A stretch of DNA of 64,000 bases from Anas platyrhynchos (Eukaryota; Chordata; Aves; Anseriformes; Anatidae). Positions 13,401 to 25,248 of this stretch are shown in pieces. Numbering within the stretch: the first letter of the stretch is position 1; each line of letters starts with the position of its first letter. Both the position numbers and the translations under genes were made by a program. The notes under the pieces were generated by a model, which had not been told where the DNA came from, made no database searches, and saw only the letters and a program-made list of their open reading frames with translations. Location: positions 17,259,501 to 17,323,500 of the forward strand of contig NC_092601.1 in the NCBI RefSeq assembly GCF_047663525.1, read 5' to 3'.

Positions 13401-16400
13401 GCTCTTTGAAAACCGGGTCACGTTTATTTAGGTGCCTTGTCACGAGCTGGCAGCCTGCTGAGTCACCGTCCCCAGGTCCTTGAACCCTGCTGACTCATGC
13501 TGGCAAACGGGCTCTGGCAACTCCAGTCGGGATGTTAGCTGGCAGATTTGCCAGAAGGCAACTGATGGAGATTGATATGCAGGCTCGGTTAACTAGCACT
13601 TGATTCCCAACAGATCCTCTGTAATAAATATATCTAAATAATATAGATATGTGGCTAAGGACAGATTTTGACAGTTCATCTTTGTTTGGTAACCAACAGA
13701 CTCAGCCATGGCAGGACACGGTGGTCAGGGTGACAGTTTTCACATAAATACTGGAAGAGTCAGCACCCAAGCTGAGCACTGTCTTTTAACAGTCATTTAA
13801 AGCTGATGGAGAAGTTTAAAAAGTGCAAAGGTCCCAGCAGACTGGAATTTGTCAACCGTTCTTAGGGGCTGTTTGGCTGGCTGTAATCCTTTCACGCGAG
13901 CTTGGACAACCTGTAAAATAACACTGCTCTCTGAAGCTGGTGAGGGAGCAAAGAAGCATTAAAGGCCTTGACCTTTAAAGTTCCTGCTTCTAGAAGTGTG
14001 ATTTGGGTGGCTTGGGAGCTTTTGGGGACCTCCCATCTTCCTTATGTTGGGAAAGAAAATATCTTGCTCTTCCCCACTTTTAATGCTGCAAAATTTGGGT
14101 AATCAGTTTTCAGAAACAAGTCTTGGCAATGCTTTTGGTAAGAATTCACTCTTTTAGCCTATTCTGTTTCCTCTCAGGAGGATTGTATTAGACATCCCGA
14201 GATGTTTATTTTTTCCTCCTATTGGAGGAAAATCCTCCTATTTGATTTGAAAATAGATTTGAAAATAATATGTTGCTCAGCACAAGAGGATTTTTTTTTT
14301 TTGATCCAAGAAATAATAAATCTTGCCTGATACAAAACTGACGTCAATATTTAATTCTGAAGGGGCAATAAATCCATGCTGTAAGAGGAAGTCAGGCAAT
14401 GATAGGTATTCCATACTCAGAATACTAAATCCTGACCCCGTGGAAGTCAATCAAGATTCTCCTTGACAGGAAGGGGATCAGGATTTAGGCCTGCATTTCT
14501 TTTTCAGAGTAATTGTTAATCTCTTCTTCATGGCCAGCAATGTCAAGAATGTAATATATAATATATATTTTACCTGAAATGTGTCGGAAGGGAGCCAAAG
14601 TTGGAAGCACAGAAAGGGCAAAGTCATCTGGTGACTGGAGGATGAAGAAGTGTTTTCACCAGTGTCACTGCCTTGCACGGGATCGTTTACCCAGGAGCAT
14701 ACCTCAGCACTGTTGCCTTCCCAGTATGTAAATCCGGAGACTTACTGAATCATCACATTTCATTTCAGCTAATCAGCAGCAGGAACTTTTCTCACATATG
14801 TAACAAGTTAATTAAATTGCAATGGAGTGCTGAACACAAACTATAAGTAATTTATGTATCTCTGTGTTTAGAGGCTGGATGAGATTCATCATGCCACTAC
14901 TTACAATATTGCTGAGTCGAAACGAGCGGAGTACAACGAGGACATACTTCAGCTGTCAGAGACGCTCATGACCTTGGAAATACAAACAGCTGACCAGCTG
15001 GAGGTAAGGTTCAAGCACATACCTGTTAAGCCTCCCATCCAGGATGCAAGGGGGTCGTTTTTCTGTTGCTGCACCCCTCTGCATAGTAGCCCGTTGCACG
15101 AATAGGGACGTACAGTTCTTCCAGTCAGCCTGATGTTCTGTCTAAATGTCGGGCTTTCTTTGCTCAGGATTGATCTGGGTGGTGTCAGGCCCTGGACATT
15201 GATACCTTGCAACAAGTTTCTGTTTCTCAGAGCAGAGCGCGGTATTTCCCTCACATCTATCCAAGCTGATTCCCAAAGCTTTAGAGAAAGGGAGTTGAAG
15301 TTGTTCAGTCATTTCATAGGACTGAATACAGAAGTCTCTGCATGGTATGGGATATGCATTTGGGATTCTAGAAGTGTAATTCTTTGAAGCTGATCCTCGC
15401 TATGAATAAGATTACACACGTTCCTGCTCAGCTTACCGCATTTGCTTGCATAATAGCTGCCTTTTTTCTCCCCAGACTTCTCCTCAAAAACTAGGGCAGG
15501 GCTCCTAATGTGCATCTTCATTTAAAAACAACAACAAACAAAAAGCCCTAATCTATTATAAGCTAACAGGCAGGATCTGCAGCCTTTATGCAAGCAGATG
15601 CAGCAGTTTACTTCTGTGAATGTGCGTGACAGAAAGCAGGAGCTCAAAATGGATTCCTTACTGCATCAGGATTGCGCCTTTTAATGCTTTCTGAATTGCT
15701 CCTAATATATCTGCAATCACTGGTGGAAAGATCAGAAGCATTCCTGTGTGCATGCCCTTCTGGATTTACAGGATTTGGGTGGCTGTAACTGTTTTATCAA
15801 GACAGTAAGTGCAACACTTAACAGATTCTCCGGCAGCCATTTTTGAGAGAGGCACTAGGCAGCAGCAATTTTAGTTTCTGAGGACTAAAACAAAAGCTGC
15901 AGTAAGCCTAGGCACTGCTTATTGCCTCTGACAAGAGGCTTTTCAGATATACAAGGAGACTGCAGCATGGCAGCGTGCAGGAATACAGCACGCTCTGTGC
16001 GTTACGTGAGGGTTCAAAGTGATCGGCTGACTCGCTCCAGAGACCAGGTAAGTATCATTCAGTCAACTTCTCTCTAGCGAGCTGATTCTGATTTTCTGTC
16101 CCTGAATGAGAAAAGAAACTCTTGCAACTTTCAAACAATTTACATGCTTCAGGCAGTTCATTTTCTGACTGTGCTAATAACAGCAGTGAGTCCAATTTAT
16201 AATCAATTTTAGGTGCTTCCTAGATTCCTTTTTGTGTTCAGGAAAGTGTTCATTGTAACGTTTCCTCTTTTTTCCTTCTGCTAAGGAACTAATAAAGGAT
16301 TTTGAAAAAAACATTGCTGTCATAGCATCAACATTCATTGAAAACGTTAAAGGGATATATCCTTTTGACAGCGTGTTGGTGTGGACGTCTGAGGGAGGTA

Positions 16401-19253
16401 CGTATGCCTCACTCCTAAATCCAGAACTGAGCCCTTGGAATAGAACCGGATTATTTTTAGTCAACAGAAAAGCCGTTTTCCCAGCTTTGCAGGAATGGCC
16501 ATTTAAAGTGCCCAAAGTCTGTCTTGGAGACTTGGAAAGCACAAAGGGCTCTGGCTAAGTTCTCCTGTACTGAAATTCTGTAGGACTTACACAGCTTTCT
16601 CCCCTGTAAGAATCTTGCTTTTTTTTTTTCTTCAACCATGCATGACACAACTCCTAGAAGACCTGGCTAGGCTGTCTATGTGCTTTCTTGCCACAGAAGT
16701 ACCTGCGGTTCTTCCTGAAGCTTCTTTAAATGGCCATCATTTTTGTGTTACGGATGTCTTCTGGAACAAGGTGAGATAAGAACAGCGAAGTACTTCAGTG
16801 ACAGTTTACCCTATATAAATAAATCTGTTGGCGTGGTGCAAATAATTGGCATATTCAGAGCTTGGCTTTTATCCTGAGAGGCCTCCCTCAGTTTCCTCCG
16901 CAAACCCAGGCACAGTCTCAGTGTAATATACAGCAGTGAGGATGAGACCTGATGTGAGCTGTGATTAAGAGCAGAAAGTGCAAATCCTGACATCACAGCA
17001 GCTTCTGGCAGCAGCTCGGCTGTTTCCCTTGGAAGCCTGCTGTGAGGACAGAGGACACCAGAGTGCTTTTCTGCATGCCTGCATTAGGCCTGGCAGCTCT
17101 CTTTCACATCGTTGCTTTTTCCAAGCCTCAGCTTCTCGTTACAGGAGGTCCAGTTTCATCTCTCAAAGTGAATGGTGTGCTCAGCTTTTTCCTTAACCGT
17201 CTTCTATACGATGGCCCAGTGCCGGGACCTGGAAAACCGTCACCATGAAAAGCTGCTAGAGATCTCCATCAACACCCTGGAGAAATCAGTCAAGAATGAG
17301 CTTGATGAGGATCTTCCAGATGATGTTCGTGAGGTGAGGGCACCAAATAATTCACCTCCACTAAGGAGTCAGCAGGAAGAGAAGGCCACAGCCTTTTCTC
17401 AGACAGGGAGGGATTTCCAGGAGGCTCAATACAGCTAGAGCTAGGTCTAAACCAGAACGTAGCTTCCTTAGAGGAAGTCCCAGCTGCCTGGCTGAACCGC
17501 AGTGCTGCTGGGCATCTCTGCTGACTAGGACAGAGGATGACTGCACTGCAGGTTTCCCTGGGCTCTGCAAGAGCTGGTGGCAGCAGCCCAGGAGAGGTGC
17601 TGAGCAAATCTCTCTTGCCTCCAGCACAGCTCTTTTCTCTGGCTGATTTCCAGACAGCCCCAACCCAGCAGGCACTTAGGCAGCTTCCCTGCTGCACTTG
17701 AAGCTGGTTTTGTTCAGATTCTTCCTGCTTCTCCCACGAGACCCCAAACGCCACTTTATTGCAGGGGGGCTCTGTTTGCCTCGGTGATTTCAGGAGCAGC
17801 CCCCACCCGGAGGTCTCCCACCCCTTAGCTCTTCTGGAGGCAGGACACGACATTTCAAATGCAGCCTCCCACCGCAGCCCCAGTCTTGCTCTGATCTCAG
17901 GGGTCCCAGGAGCTTTTCAGAAAGCACAAAGATTGTTGCAGTGCTCCAGTCAGCAATGCTGCTGACCTTTTTGCCTCTGTTATTCCTTCGCTTAGTGGCT
18001 AATTGACTTGAGTTTTGCATTCACTGTGTTTTCGCTGGGTCCGGATTATCCCAGCCCCCCTATTACTCTGGGTAATCAAGAGCTGACAGACACAAAACAG
18101 ACCCCTCAGTCCCCCGGGGGAGCTCCCTGCTTTATGGGCTGTGCAGATGGCTGCAGTTACGCACCGTTGCTGTGCACCCATTTTGCCTCGCTGCCATCCA
18201 TTTCCACAGAGAAGCAATCTTCATTTGTTCAACAGCTGCACTTGGCTGCAGGAGGAGAGCCATTACGCTTTAGCAAAGCCACCCTCTATTTAGAGCCACG
18301 GGAGAAGTCACTGCTTTGATTAGAAGCTGGGACTCTCCAAAATGAAGATTTACAGCCGGCGGCAGCAGCGCAAGAGACCCTTCCAAGTGCGATTTTCCAC
18401 TTCCCCCAGCTGCTGGGGTGGGCGAGCTGGAACTCACGCAGCCCTGCTCTGACAGCAGCTGCCCGCAGGGGCAGCCGTGTGCCGCGAGGCAGTGAGCCCA
18501 CAGCAGGCATCTGCTCCCTGCTCTAGCAGGTAGGGCCAAAGGTGCTGCCTCAGTTTCCCCATCTGCAGTAGGGAGAATGCCCCAGCACAGCGAGGCTCCG
18601 TGTCCCTGCAGAGGGTAAAGCACTGAATTCATCCCGATGAATTTTTCAGAAAAAAAATAAATTCATTATCCTGATGAATTTTTCAGAATTTTGGAGCTTT
18701 GTCGCTCTGAAACACGGGTCCTGTTTTCTTCCCCCCAAGCGCTGCAGTTGTGCTGCTCGTTCTGAGCTCTGATGCTTTCGCTGTGCGCCCACCCCCCTCC
18801 CCCTGATCCGCTCACGTTGCCTCCTAGCTTCTGGTGGACAAAACCACCCTCGTCAACATGGTCAACGCATCCCACAGCGTCCACCTGCTGAAGATCGATA
18901 TGCGGGAGTGTGACATCCTCACCAACGCCTATCGCTGGCAGGCTTCTGTGACGGGGAAGGTAAGGGGCCTCCGTGCTCACGTGGGGCTGGGGCATGGCTG
19001 CTGGTGGGGATGCTGCTGCAGGAGACGCTCCCTAAGCTCTGCCGGAGCCCTCGGTGCTGCAGCCAGGGGCGCTGGGCAGCCTGTGGGTGCACTGCTTTGG
19101 CTTCCATCTCTTCAGGCTTTCCAAGATGAGATCGACAGGAACCGCAACCGTGTCAAAGAGATTTTCCAATACATCGACAATCTCCAGGAGCAGCTGGATA
19201 ACAGTCTCCAGGAGCAGCTGGATAGCATAGTGCTCGTGGAGCCGCCAGAGTAG
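4419..19253 (+). CDS. DRC3: DRC3 (LRRC48), nexin-dynein regulatory complex subunit 3
   Basis: DRC3 is a leucine-rich-repeat and coiled-coil subunit of the nexin-dynein regulatory complex linking outer doublets in motile cilia and flagella. Coding exons: 4419-4575, 5929-6045, 7564-7730, 8327-8473, 9652-9771, 10695-10807, 12083-12257, 14872-15003, 16286-16356, 17210-17333, 18828-18959, 19116-19253. These join in frame to 530 residues (human about 523). The start MSQSYNSIKPNV matches human MSQSYDSIEPNV; an acceptor precedes it at 4400-4401. LRRs occupy roughly residues 45-200 (LQIDNLWQFENL, SFNNIEVIEGLD, VVYLRRFKKLRTLNL). The rest is mainly coiled coil, including MAQCRDLENRHHEKLLEIS, nearly identical to human. 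Two introns (after exons 6 and 9) are AT-AC type and listed separately. The last exon carries an in-frame 24-bp duplication. Confidence 0.95.
9112..9240 (-). mobile_element. CR1 LINE 3' fragment (reverse)
   Basis: ATAGGACTGGAAGGG followed by a diverged ...GAGTCTAGTCCCTGC matches the reverse complement of the CR1-type 3' end. It lies in a DRC3 intron, is short and decayed, and its right edge is unclear. Confidence 0.5.
10808..12082 (+). other. DRC3: DRC3 U12-type AT-AC intron (first)
   Basis: The intron begins ATATCCTTCC directly after the codon remnant GC and ends in CAC before ATACAGG. Twelve bases before the last intron base is the A of CCTTGAC (12065-12071), a good U12 branch site. Splicing here gives LLQAYRKDFVSVCENLFNYG, which aligns without gaps to human LLETYKDKFVIICVNIFEYG. 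No GT-AG pair gives this frame. Length is 1,275 bp, phase 2. Confidence 0.92.
12406..12460 (-). mobile_element. CR1 LINE 3' tail (reverse)
   Basis: CACAGAATGGCTGGGGTTGG and AAGGGAACTCTGCAGGACAT resemble the reverse complement of the CR1 3' end. Only the tail is present, inside a DRC3 intron. Confidence 0.65.
12545..12632 (+). mobile_element. CR1 LINE 3' tail (forward)
   Basis: CAGGAGTTGGACTCGATGAT, then CCTTGTGGGTCC and ATTCTATGATTCTA, form the canonical avian CR1 3' end with its ATTCTATG-type terminal repeats. It is a 5'-truncated copy in a DRC3 intron, opposite in orientation to the tail about 90 bp to its left. It is good evidence for an avian source. Confidence 0.85.
16357..17209 (+). 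other. DRC3: DRC3 U12-type AT-AC intron (second)
   Basis: The 5' end ATATCCTTTT is a perfect match to the AT-AC minor-class consensus. TTCCTTAAC (17189-17197) is a perfect U12 branch site, and the intron ends TAC 13 bases after the branch A. Joining AT to G gives VKGMMAQCRDLEN, matching human VQSLMAQCRDLEN. Length is 853 bp, phase 2, like the other AT-AC intron in this gene. Confidence 0.95.
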
Positions 19254-20831
19254 GTGTGCCAGGGGCTGGACAGCTGCCTCTGGGTGCGCACAGGGCAGCC
19301 CCCGCAGCACAGCACCCAGCAGGGACGGCTGCCCCTCTGTGCCTGAGCTGTCTAGGACATTTCAGGCTGAAGGCGTGCTCCTTCCCTCCCACCATAAGCT
19401 GCAAATAAAAGATACTCATTGCCTCTAGAAAAGCAGATGAAGCTTTGTCTCTTCCATCCCACTGGCACGGAGCCCATTCGGTGCTCAGACCTGGTCGCAA
19501 GGGGTTATGGCTCAGCTGTGAGCCGATTGAACCAAATCAGCGCAGCACATCACGCCTGAAAGCTTTAGTACCTGCGAGCAGTGACAGGAACCTGTGAGCC
19601 ACAGGCAGCCGGGGAGAGGAGCGCTCTCCATCAACCCACCCCCAGAATAACAGCAGGTTTCCAGCTCAGCAAGCACAAGGCTGGCTGGGGCTCTGCGTGC
19701 CTAGGAGCCTTGTCTTCTCGCCACCTCTTGCAAAAGCGGCTTTCTGCAGCGTGAACAGAGCAGCCCCCAGCTAGCAGGGAGGGAAATCAATGGTTCCACA
19801 GGAGCTCACACGCTGCTGCTCGCAACAGCCAAGCGAGGAGTCATTAATTCCCCTCCTTGCTCGGTGACAGCAGCTGCTCCGCTCACATGTGGGCAGCTTC
19901 TGAGAAATGATGCTGGCCAGGGCGGTACTGCTCGAGGCAAGCAGCAAGGAAAGAGGTGGGAAGGTTAAATGAAAGGGTGGCTGCACACGAGCTCTGGGGA
20001 GAGGCCAGGTCTCCCGAAAGCCCTGTAGCTGGCGCTGCCTGATGTACAGATTTAGCTCCGAGTGCCCTGCGCTTCTGAAGATGGCTGGAGCCCAGCTTTT
20101 CCCCCGGTCTCATTCCAGGGCTGCATAAATCAGCTCCCTGCTACTCCTTGGCTGCAAGGACAGGGCACCTAGCACAGAGAGGCTCACAGAGAGACGCAGA
20201 GGGAGCAGATCTGTTCGGTAGCTACTGCCTGTTCGGTTCTGCTCCTGTTTTTGTCTGCCTGCAGCCATTCCTGCACCTGCCTAGAGCCTGGCACCTCGGA
20301 AGCCACACCGCAGTTTGGCGATTAAAACAAAGAAACACTCGGCAGCATTGGCTTTCTGTATCTAGCAGGGGCGTGCCTTTAATCAAACAGAGAGACCCTG
20401 GTGTTACACGCAGGCACACTGAGGGATGAAGAACAGATGCAGCCGAGTCTGTTTTCAGATTTCCATAACAAGTGCGTGTCAGGAGCTGGCAGCTCTGAAG
20501 ACATGTGGCATATGCTGGGTGTGTCTGTGCCGTGCCCTGCCCAGGAAGCTGCTTCTTCCCTGGGAGCTCATCAGATGAATTCCAGACAGCGGTAACGGAC
20601 AGGGCTGCTGGCTCCAACACGCAGAGGGAGCTCACCTTGACCTTTCCTCCTCGTGGGCTCAAAACTGCTGGCGCTGCACCGCAGCAGGCAGTCTGAGCAG
20701 GGAGCTGCTCCCAGAGCTCCTCAGCTCCAGGCTGATCCCAGAGGTGTGGTGGCAGCGTGGTGGTGACCGTCCCTGGGTCACAGCAGCGACTCACAGCTGT
20801 GGGTTCTCCTCATCCGCCCGGCCCGGCAGCC
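19254..20831. other. Convergent 3' region DRC3/ATPAF2
   Basis: DRC3 and ATPAF2 end tail to tail here. For DRC3, AATAAA at 19404-19409 lies 150 bp past its stop and is the likely poly(A) signal. For ATPAF2, an ATTAAA on the minus strand (20388-20393) is the best candidate, about 440 bp past its stop. No further coding sequence was supported between them; the open frames here have no recognisable product. Confidence 0.6.
19404..19409 (+). terminator. DRC3: DRC3 poly(A) signal AATAAA
   Basis: Canonical AATAAA shortly after the DRC3 stop codon on the same strand. No competing signal is nearer. Confidence 0.75.
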
Positions 20832-23800
20832 TTAGTCCTGCAACAGCTTGTGTTTTACGGTGGAGCTCTCTGAGCAGAGGTGAACAAAGAGAGTCCCAGC
20901 GGCCGCACGAGCACGCAGCTCGCACAGATCGTAGTCGTGGGCCCACTCCACCTTGCCCCACCGCTGAATCTGAAGGAGAGGAGGAACGGGAGTCAGTTCA
21001 GAAGGGGATTATGCACCCAGCTGCTCAGCCTCCCCTTTCGTGTTTGTGAAACATGGCAAGCTGCCCAGGAGGTGTGCCGATTGCTGACCGCTGGGGTAGG
21101 GAGAACTCCAGAGGAGTAAGGTGGAAGGACATGCTTCATCTCTACTGGGCTCTGAGGCAAAACCCCTTAGGGGAAGATGAAAAGATTCCCATCAATTTCA
21201 GCCGCTTTGGGGTCAGGGAGAGCTTCACGCCAGGCCAGTTTCCAGCCCGTGCTCTCACAGCAAGCGAGCTATTAGTTTGGTGTCTAGCAAGGCCTCCAGG
21301 CTGGAAAACCCACAGCAAGAGAAGCCATCCACGACTTTGCACTCCAGATTTCAGGGAGAAAATCAGCCATCTGCGTTCTGCACAAGGAAACTGGCAGCCC
21401 CAGGAGCACTCCGGGCGGCTGTGCCCGTCACACTGCTCTGCAGCAGCGTGCTCCAAACCCTCTCAGAGGGGGAGGCTGGCGGAGTGGAACCTCTCCCGTA
21501 ATAGCAGGCCCTTCCCTTGCCAGTTATTTGTGGTGGGGGGTGCGTTTGTCCTGCTGAGATGATTGCTCTGTGAATTATAGGGTTGTTCTGCACCAATTTA
21601 CCTGATATTCTTCCTCCAGCCGAGACAGAAGCACGGCTTTCTCCACGGTAATGTGCCTGTCAATCAGGCCCATGGACAGAATGAGAGATTTCAGCTGGGT
21701 GATTACGTATTCTATACCTGGAAGGGAATAAACCCAAAACAAACAAAATTCAGGGCTGTTTTCTGCAGCATTACAGCAGCATCTTCGCAGGCTCTGAAGG
21801 GGCAGTTGAGACGTGGTATCTCCTCAGGGAGGTCACCAGGCCAGCGACAGCTCCTGCTCACATTTGGACTCCTAAGAGCCAAACGTGCTTTTAACAGCAG
21901 GCACAAAGCCCCAGTGACCTTGAGGCCACGATCATCTCAGCACAGCAGCAGGAGGGGAAAAAAGCATTGCAGCTCTTCTCTCCCACGGGGAGCAGCCTCT
22001 CCTGCCCTCGTGCAGCGCTCCCCCAGCCCAGCCCCTCTCACCTTGCAGAGCCCACATGTTGTAGGAGGCCAGGTGGCTGCTGAAGGTGTCCCTGGTGCTG
22101 GCTGGGATGTTTGGCCCCATGATGCTGGTGGAGGAACCGATTGCCACGTTGTACCTGCAACCATCACGCACAGCCCCTTAGGAAAGCACTGGGATTGTGG
22201 ATCTGGGGGTTTTGAGGCACGAGTGCTAAAGCTGCTGGCCTCAGGAGGGCAGGGCACGAGTCAAGAGAAAGATCTTCGACCTCTTACCTTTTCTCAGCCC
22301 AGGCGATGATGGGATCCCACTCGTTTTTCTGCAGCTCTGCCAAGGCAGACGGCTCCTCCACGCGATAGCTGGGACACGGCACAGCAAAACCCCGCTGGGT
22401 ATCAGGAAGGAAACCGAGCCCTCCGCAGACCCCGGGGCCTTTTGCCCACCCCATGGTAGCAGCTGCAGCGAGCAGGAACGATCCCCTCACCCTTCCCTGA
22501 GTTCAGAGCTTTTCCTTGTTCTCCTAAGGATGATTCTACCTTGCTATGTAGCACAGCAAAACATCCAACAGAAAAGTGCAGCAGGCAGCCCGAAGCCAGC
22601 CACAGGAAGGTTTAGTGAGCAGGGGACGTGCCCCACTGCACCTTCCTGCACCTTTCCAGAACTGGAGTGCCAGGGGATCAGGCTGACAGATTCTCCCAAG
22701 CCTTTCTGCTGTTAGCTTTTCCCCAAGGAAACATTCATTTCTTGCTGCTCCTGCCCAGCGAGGACACCTCCAAAACACTTCAACAGGGGAGCAGATCCCT
22801 GCCCTCCCTCATGCCTCTGCCCTGTAAGTGCGTGGAGTTGCTCGAGGTGGCAAACACGGGACTGCCCTACCTAATCCAAACCCCTGGGGCCAAACCAGAA
22901 CCCTGCAGTGACTTGCTTACGGCAGACGTTTCCCCTCAATTCCCCCAACCACCTTTCCAAACACCTCGCCCCTGCTGCACAGGGTGCCCTGCTCCCATAC
23001 CAGACCGTGTCGGTCTCCAGGAACTTCACGGCTGCACGGATCAGCTGCGCTTTGCTTCGCTGCGTGGGATTGTCCAGGGCAGTGTTGCACAGCGTGGTCT
23101 GCGGGACAAAGGCAGTTTAGGGCACTGTTACTCAAGGCTTGGGGAAGCAGCAGCTGCCGTTGTACAAGGCTGAGCAGAAGCAGAGGAATTTGGGGCAGAG
23201 AAAGAGCTGAGGAGCTCAGCTAAAATGGAATTGTAGAAGCAAACATGGCTCACACAACAGGAATCTCCTTTGGAGGTTCTGCCTTTGGAGCCAGCCCATC
23301 AAACACCACAGGGCAGAGCTCAGGGATTTCCCCAGAGCTCATCCTCCTTCCTGCTTCCCCCTGCTGTCCCCAATAACACCCTGCAGCCCCTCCTCAAACC
23401 CTCCCCCAGTGACACAGCCAGCACCTAACTGCTCTTACAGCTGCGGGGCCCTCCTAGTGCCCAGCTCTCTCATCCCCATTTCCACTGGCATCAGGACAAG
23501 CTGCTCTCTCCGTGTTCTGTGTCTGGACACCATTTTTAAGCCCCAGTGATTTTGTGCTCACCAGGTGCATAGTGTAGAACTTGATGGTGTCTTTCTGGGA
23601 GTCCCATTCCGTCGCCACTGCGATGGCCAAAGCCTCACTGGGGACGGTGAAGAGCTTGGCCTGCGGCGTTTTCAGCTTGCGGTGGTCCAGGTTTATTTCA
23701 AAGCCTCCTGGGGATCAAAGCAGAAATCCTGGGGAATTAAAGAGGAGCAGGCACTGGGGAACAACAGACAACCCCGCGGAGGGGAACGAGGAATCAGCAG

Positions 23801-25248
23801 CTTCCCACCAGCAGCGTGCTGACACTGCTTTCCCCCTAACGACCTTGGAGACTTTCCCTCCGTGTGGTTTTGCTTGAGACGAGGAAAGGACGAAGCAGGC
23901 TGGTGACAAACGCCCCGCTCTGCATAAACCAGGGTTGCAGGCGTGCTGCTGCCTCATGGTGATGACCCCTGGCCGAGGAACCAGGCCCCTGCGTGCCCCA
24001 GAAGCCGAGCTCACCTTCTCCTTGTGAGATGCTCACGTTCTGGTAAAACCTCTTCCTCTCTGGGGGGGGAAAACAGGTGTTGAAAGCGGATCAGAACAGA
24101 GGAAACCCCTGGTGTTCCGGGGTTGGCCTCGTCACAAAATCCTGCTCCTTCAGCCACATCCAGGCCCGTTCTGCTTCAGGGAGCTCCGCTCAACCGGGGA
24201 AGCGCCCTGAAAGTGGTGGACGCCCCCGAGGCTGCTGCCAGGATCGCCCACGGGTCACCTGTGGGGTCTGGCAGCCCCACAACGAGCCCCCGACACCCTC
24301 AAAGTGGCTGTCCCCATGTCCACCCCTTCCCAGTGAGATCCGCCAAGGGGACAGGCAGCCCCCTGTAGGCCAGAGTCACCCCTGGGGGGTCTCCGTCACC
24401 CCCCACCCCCCAAAAAAAAACAAAAAAACAAACAAAAATATTAGAGAAGAAGCACAGTGAGGCCACGCGGCTGGGCCTGGGTGTCAAGGGAAGGCTGACT
24501 CCGAGCCCAAAATGAGCACCCATTATCTTTCTAGGGGGATTTTTACCTTTTTTGGGGGTGGATTTTACTTTTTAAAGGGGGATTTTACCTTCTTTGGGGG
24601 TAGATTTTACCCTTTTTAGGGGAGATTTTACTTTTTTTTTGGGGGGGGGATTTTACCCCTTTTAAGGGAGGGTTTACTTTCTTTGGGGTGGATTTTACCC
24701 TTTTAGGAGGGGAATTTTATCTTTTTTTTTTTTTTGGAGGGGGGGGGGCATTTTACCTTTTTTGAGGGGAGAGGATTTTACCTTTTGGGATGGATTTTAC
24801 CCTTTTTAAGGGCGATTTTCCACTTTTTAAGGGCCATTTCGCCTTCGGGGGGGGGGGGATTTTACCCTTTTTAAAGGAGGACTTTACCCTTTTTGAGGGG
24901 GATTTTACCCTTTTTTGGGGGGATTTCACCCTTTTTGGGGGCGCATTTCCCCCCTTCCCCCATTTTCCCCCCTCCCCAAGCACCCAAACCCTACCCCCAT
25001 CCCCCCCAGTACAACCTCGAGGGGCATCCCACCAGGAAACCCCCTCAAGACCAACCCTGTCGGACCCTCCCCATCCCCACACCCCCCCAAAACCCCCTTA
25101 AACCCCCCAAAAACCCCCCAAACCCCCCCAATCCCCCCTCACCTGCCGGCGGGGCGTACCCGCGCCCCCTCCCCGTCCCCTTGAGGACACCGGGGCCCGG
25201 CCGGGGGGCGCAGCCCAGCAGCAAGCGACAGCAGCGACCCCTCCACAT
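20832..25248 (-). CDS. ATPAF2: ATPAF2 (ATP12), F1-ATPase assembly chaperone
   Basis: ATPAF2 is the mitochondrial matrix chaperone that binds the F1 alpha subunit during ATP synthase assembly. Exons on the minus strand, in order: 25143-25248, 24015-24059, 23562-23707, 23001-23098, 22288-22368, 22042-22154, 21602-21717, 20832-20969. All have GT-AG ends and join to 280 residues (human 289). The start [12 protein letters not shown] matches human MWRSCLRL; an in-frame ATG 12 codons upstream is ignored for that reason. The N-terminus is Arg-rich and free of acidic residues, as in a mitochondrial presequence. Clear family blocks are [55 protein letters not shown] and KHKLLQD. The tryptophan in ATEWDSQ (residue 85 here, human Trp94, a reported disease position) is kept. 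It shares a promoter with GID4. Confidence 0.95.
24530..24960. repeat. GGGGATTTTACCTTTTT minisatellite
   Basis: Roughly 18 irregular copies of a 17-28 bp unit, GGGGGATTTTACCTTTTTT with variable G and T runs, followed by a C-rich stretch to about 25140. It lies in ATPAF2 intron 1 near the promoter. Copies differ by point changes and run-length changes, so the array is not freshly amplified. Confidence 0.9.
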
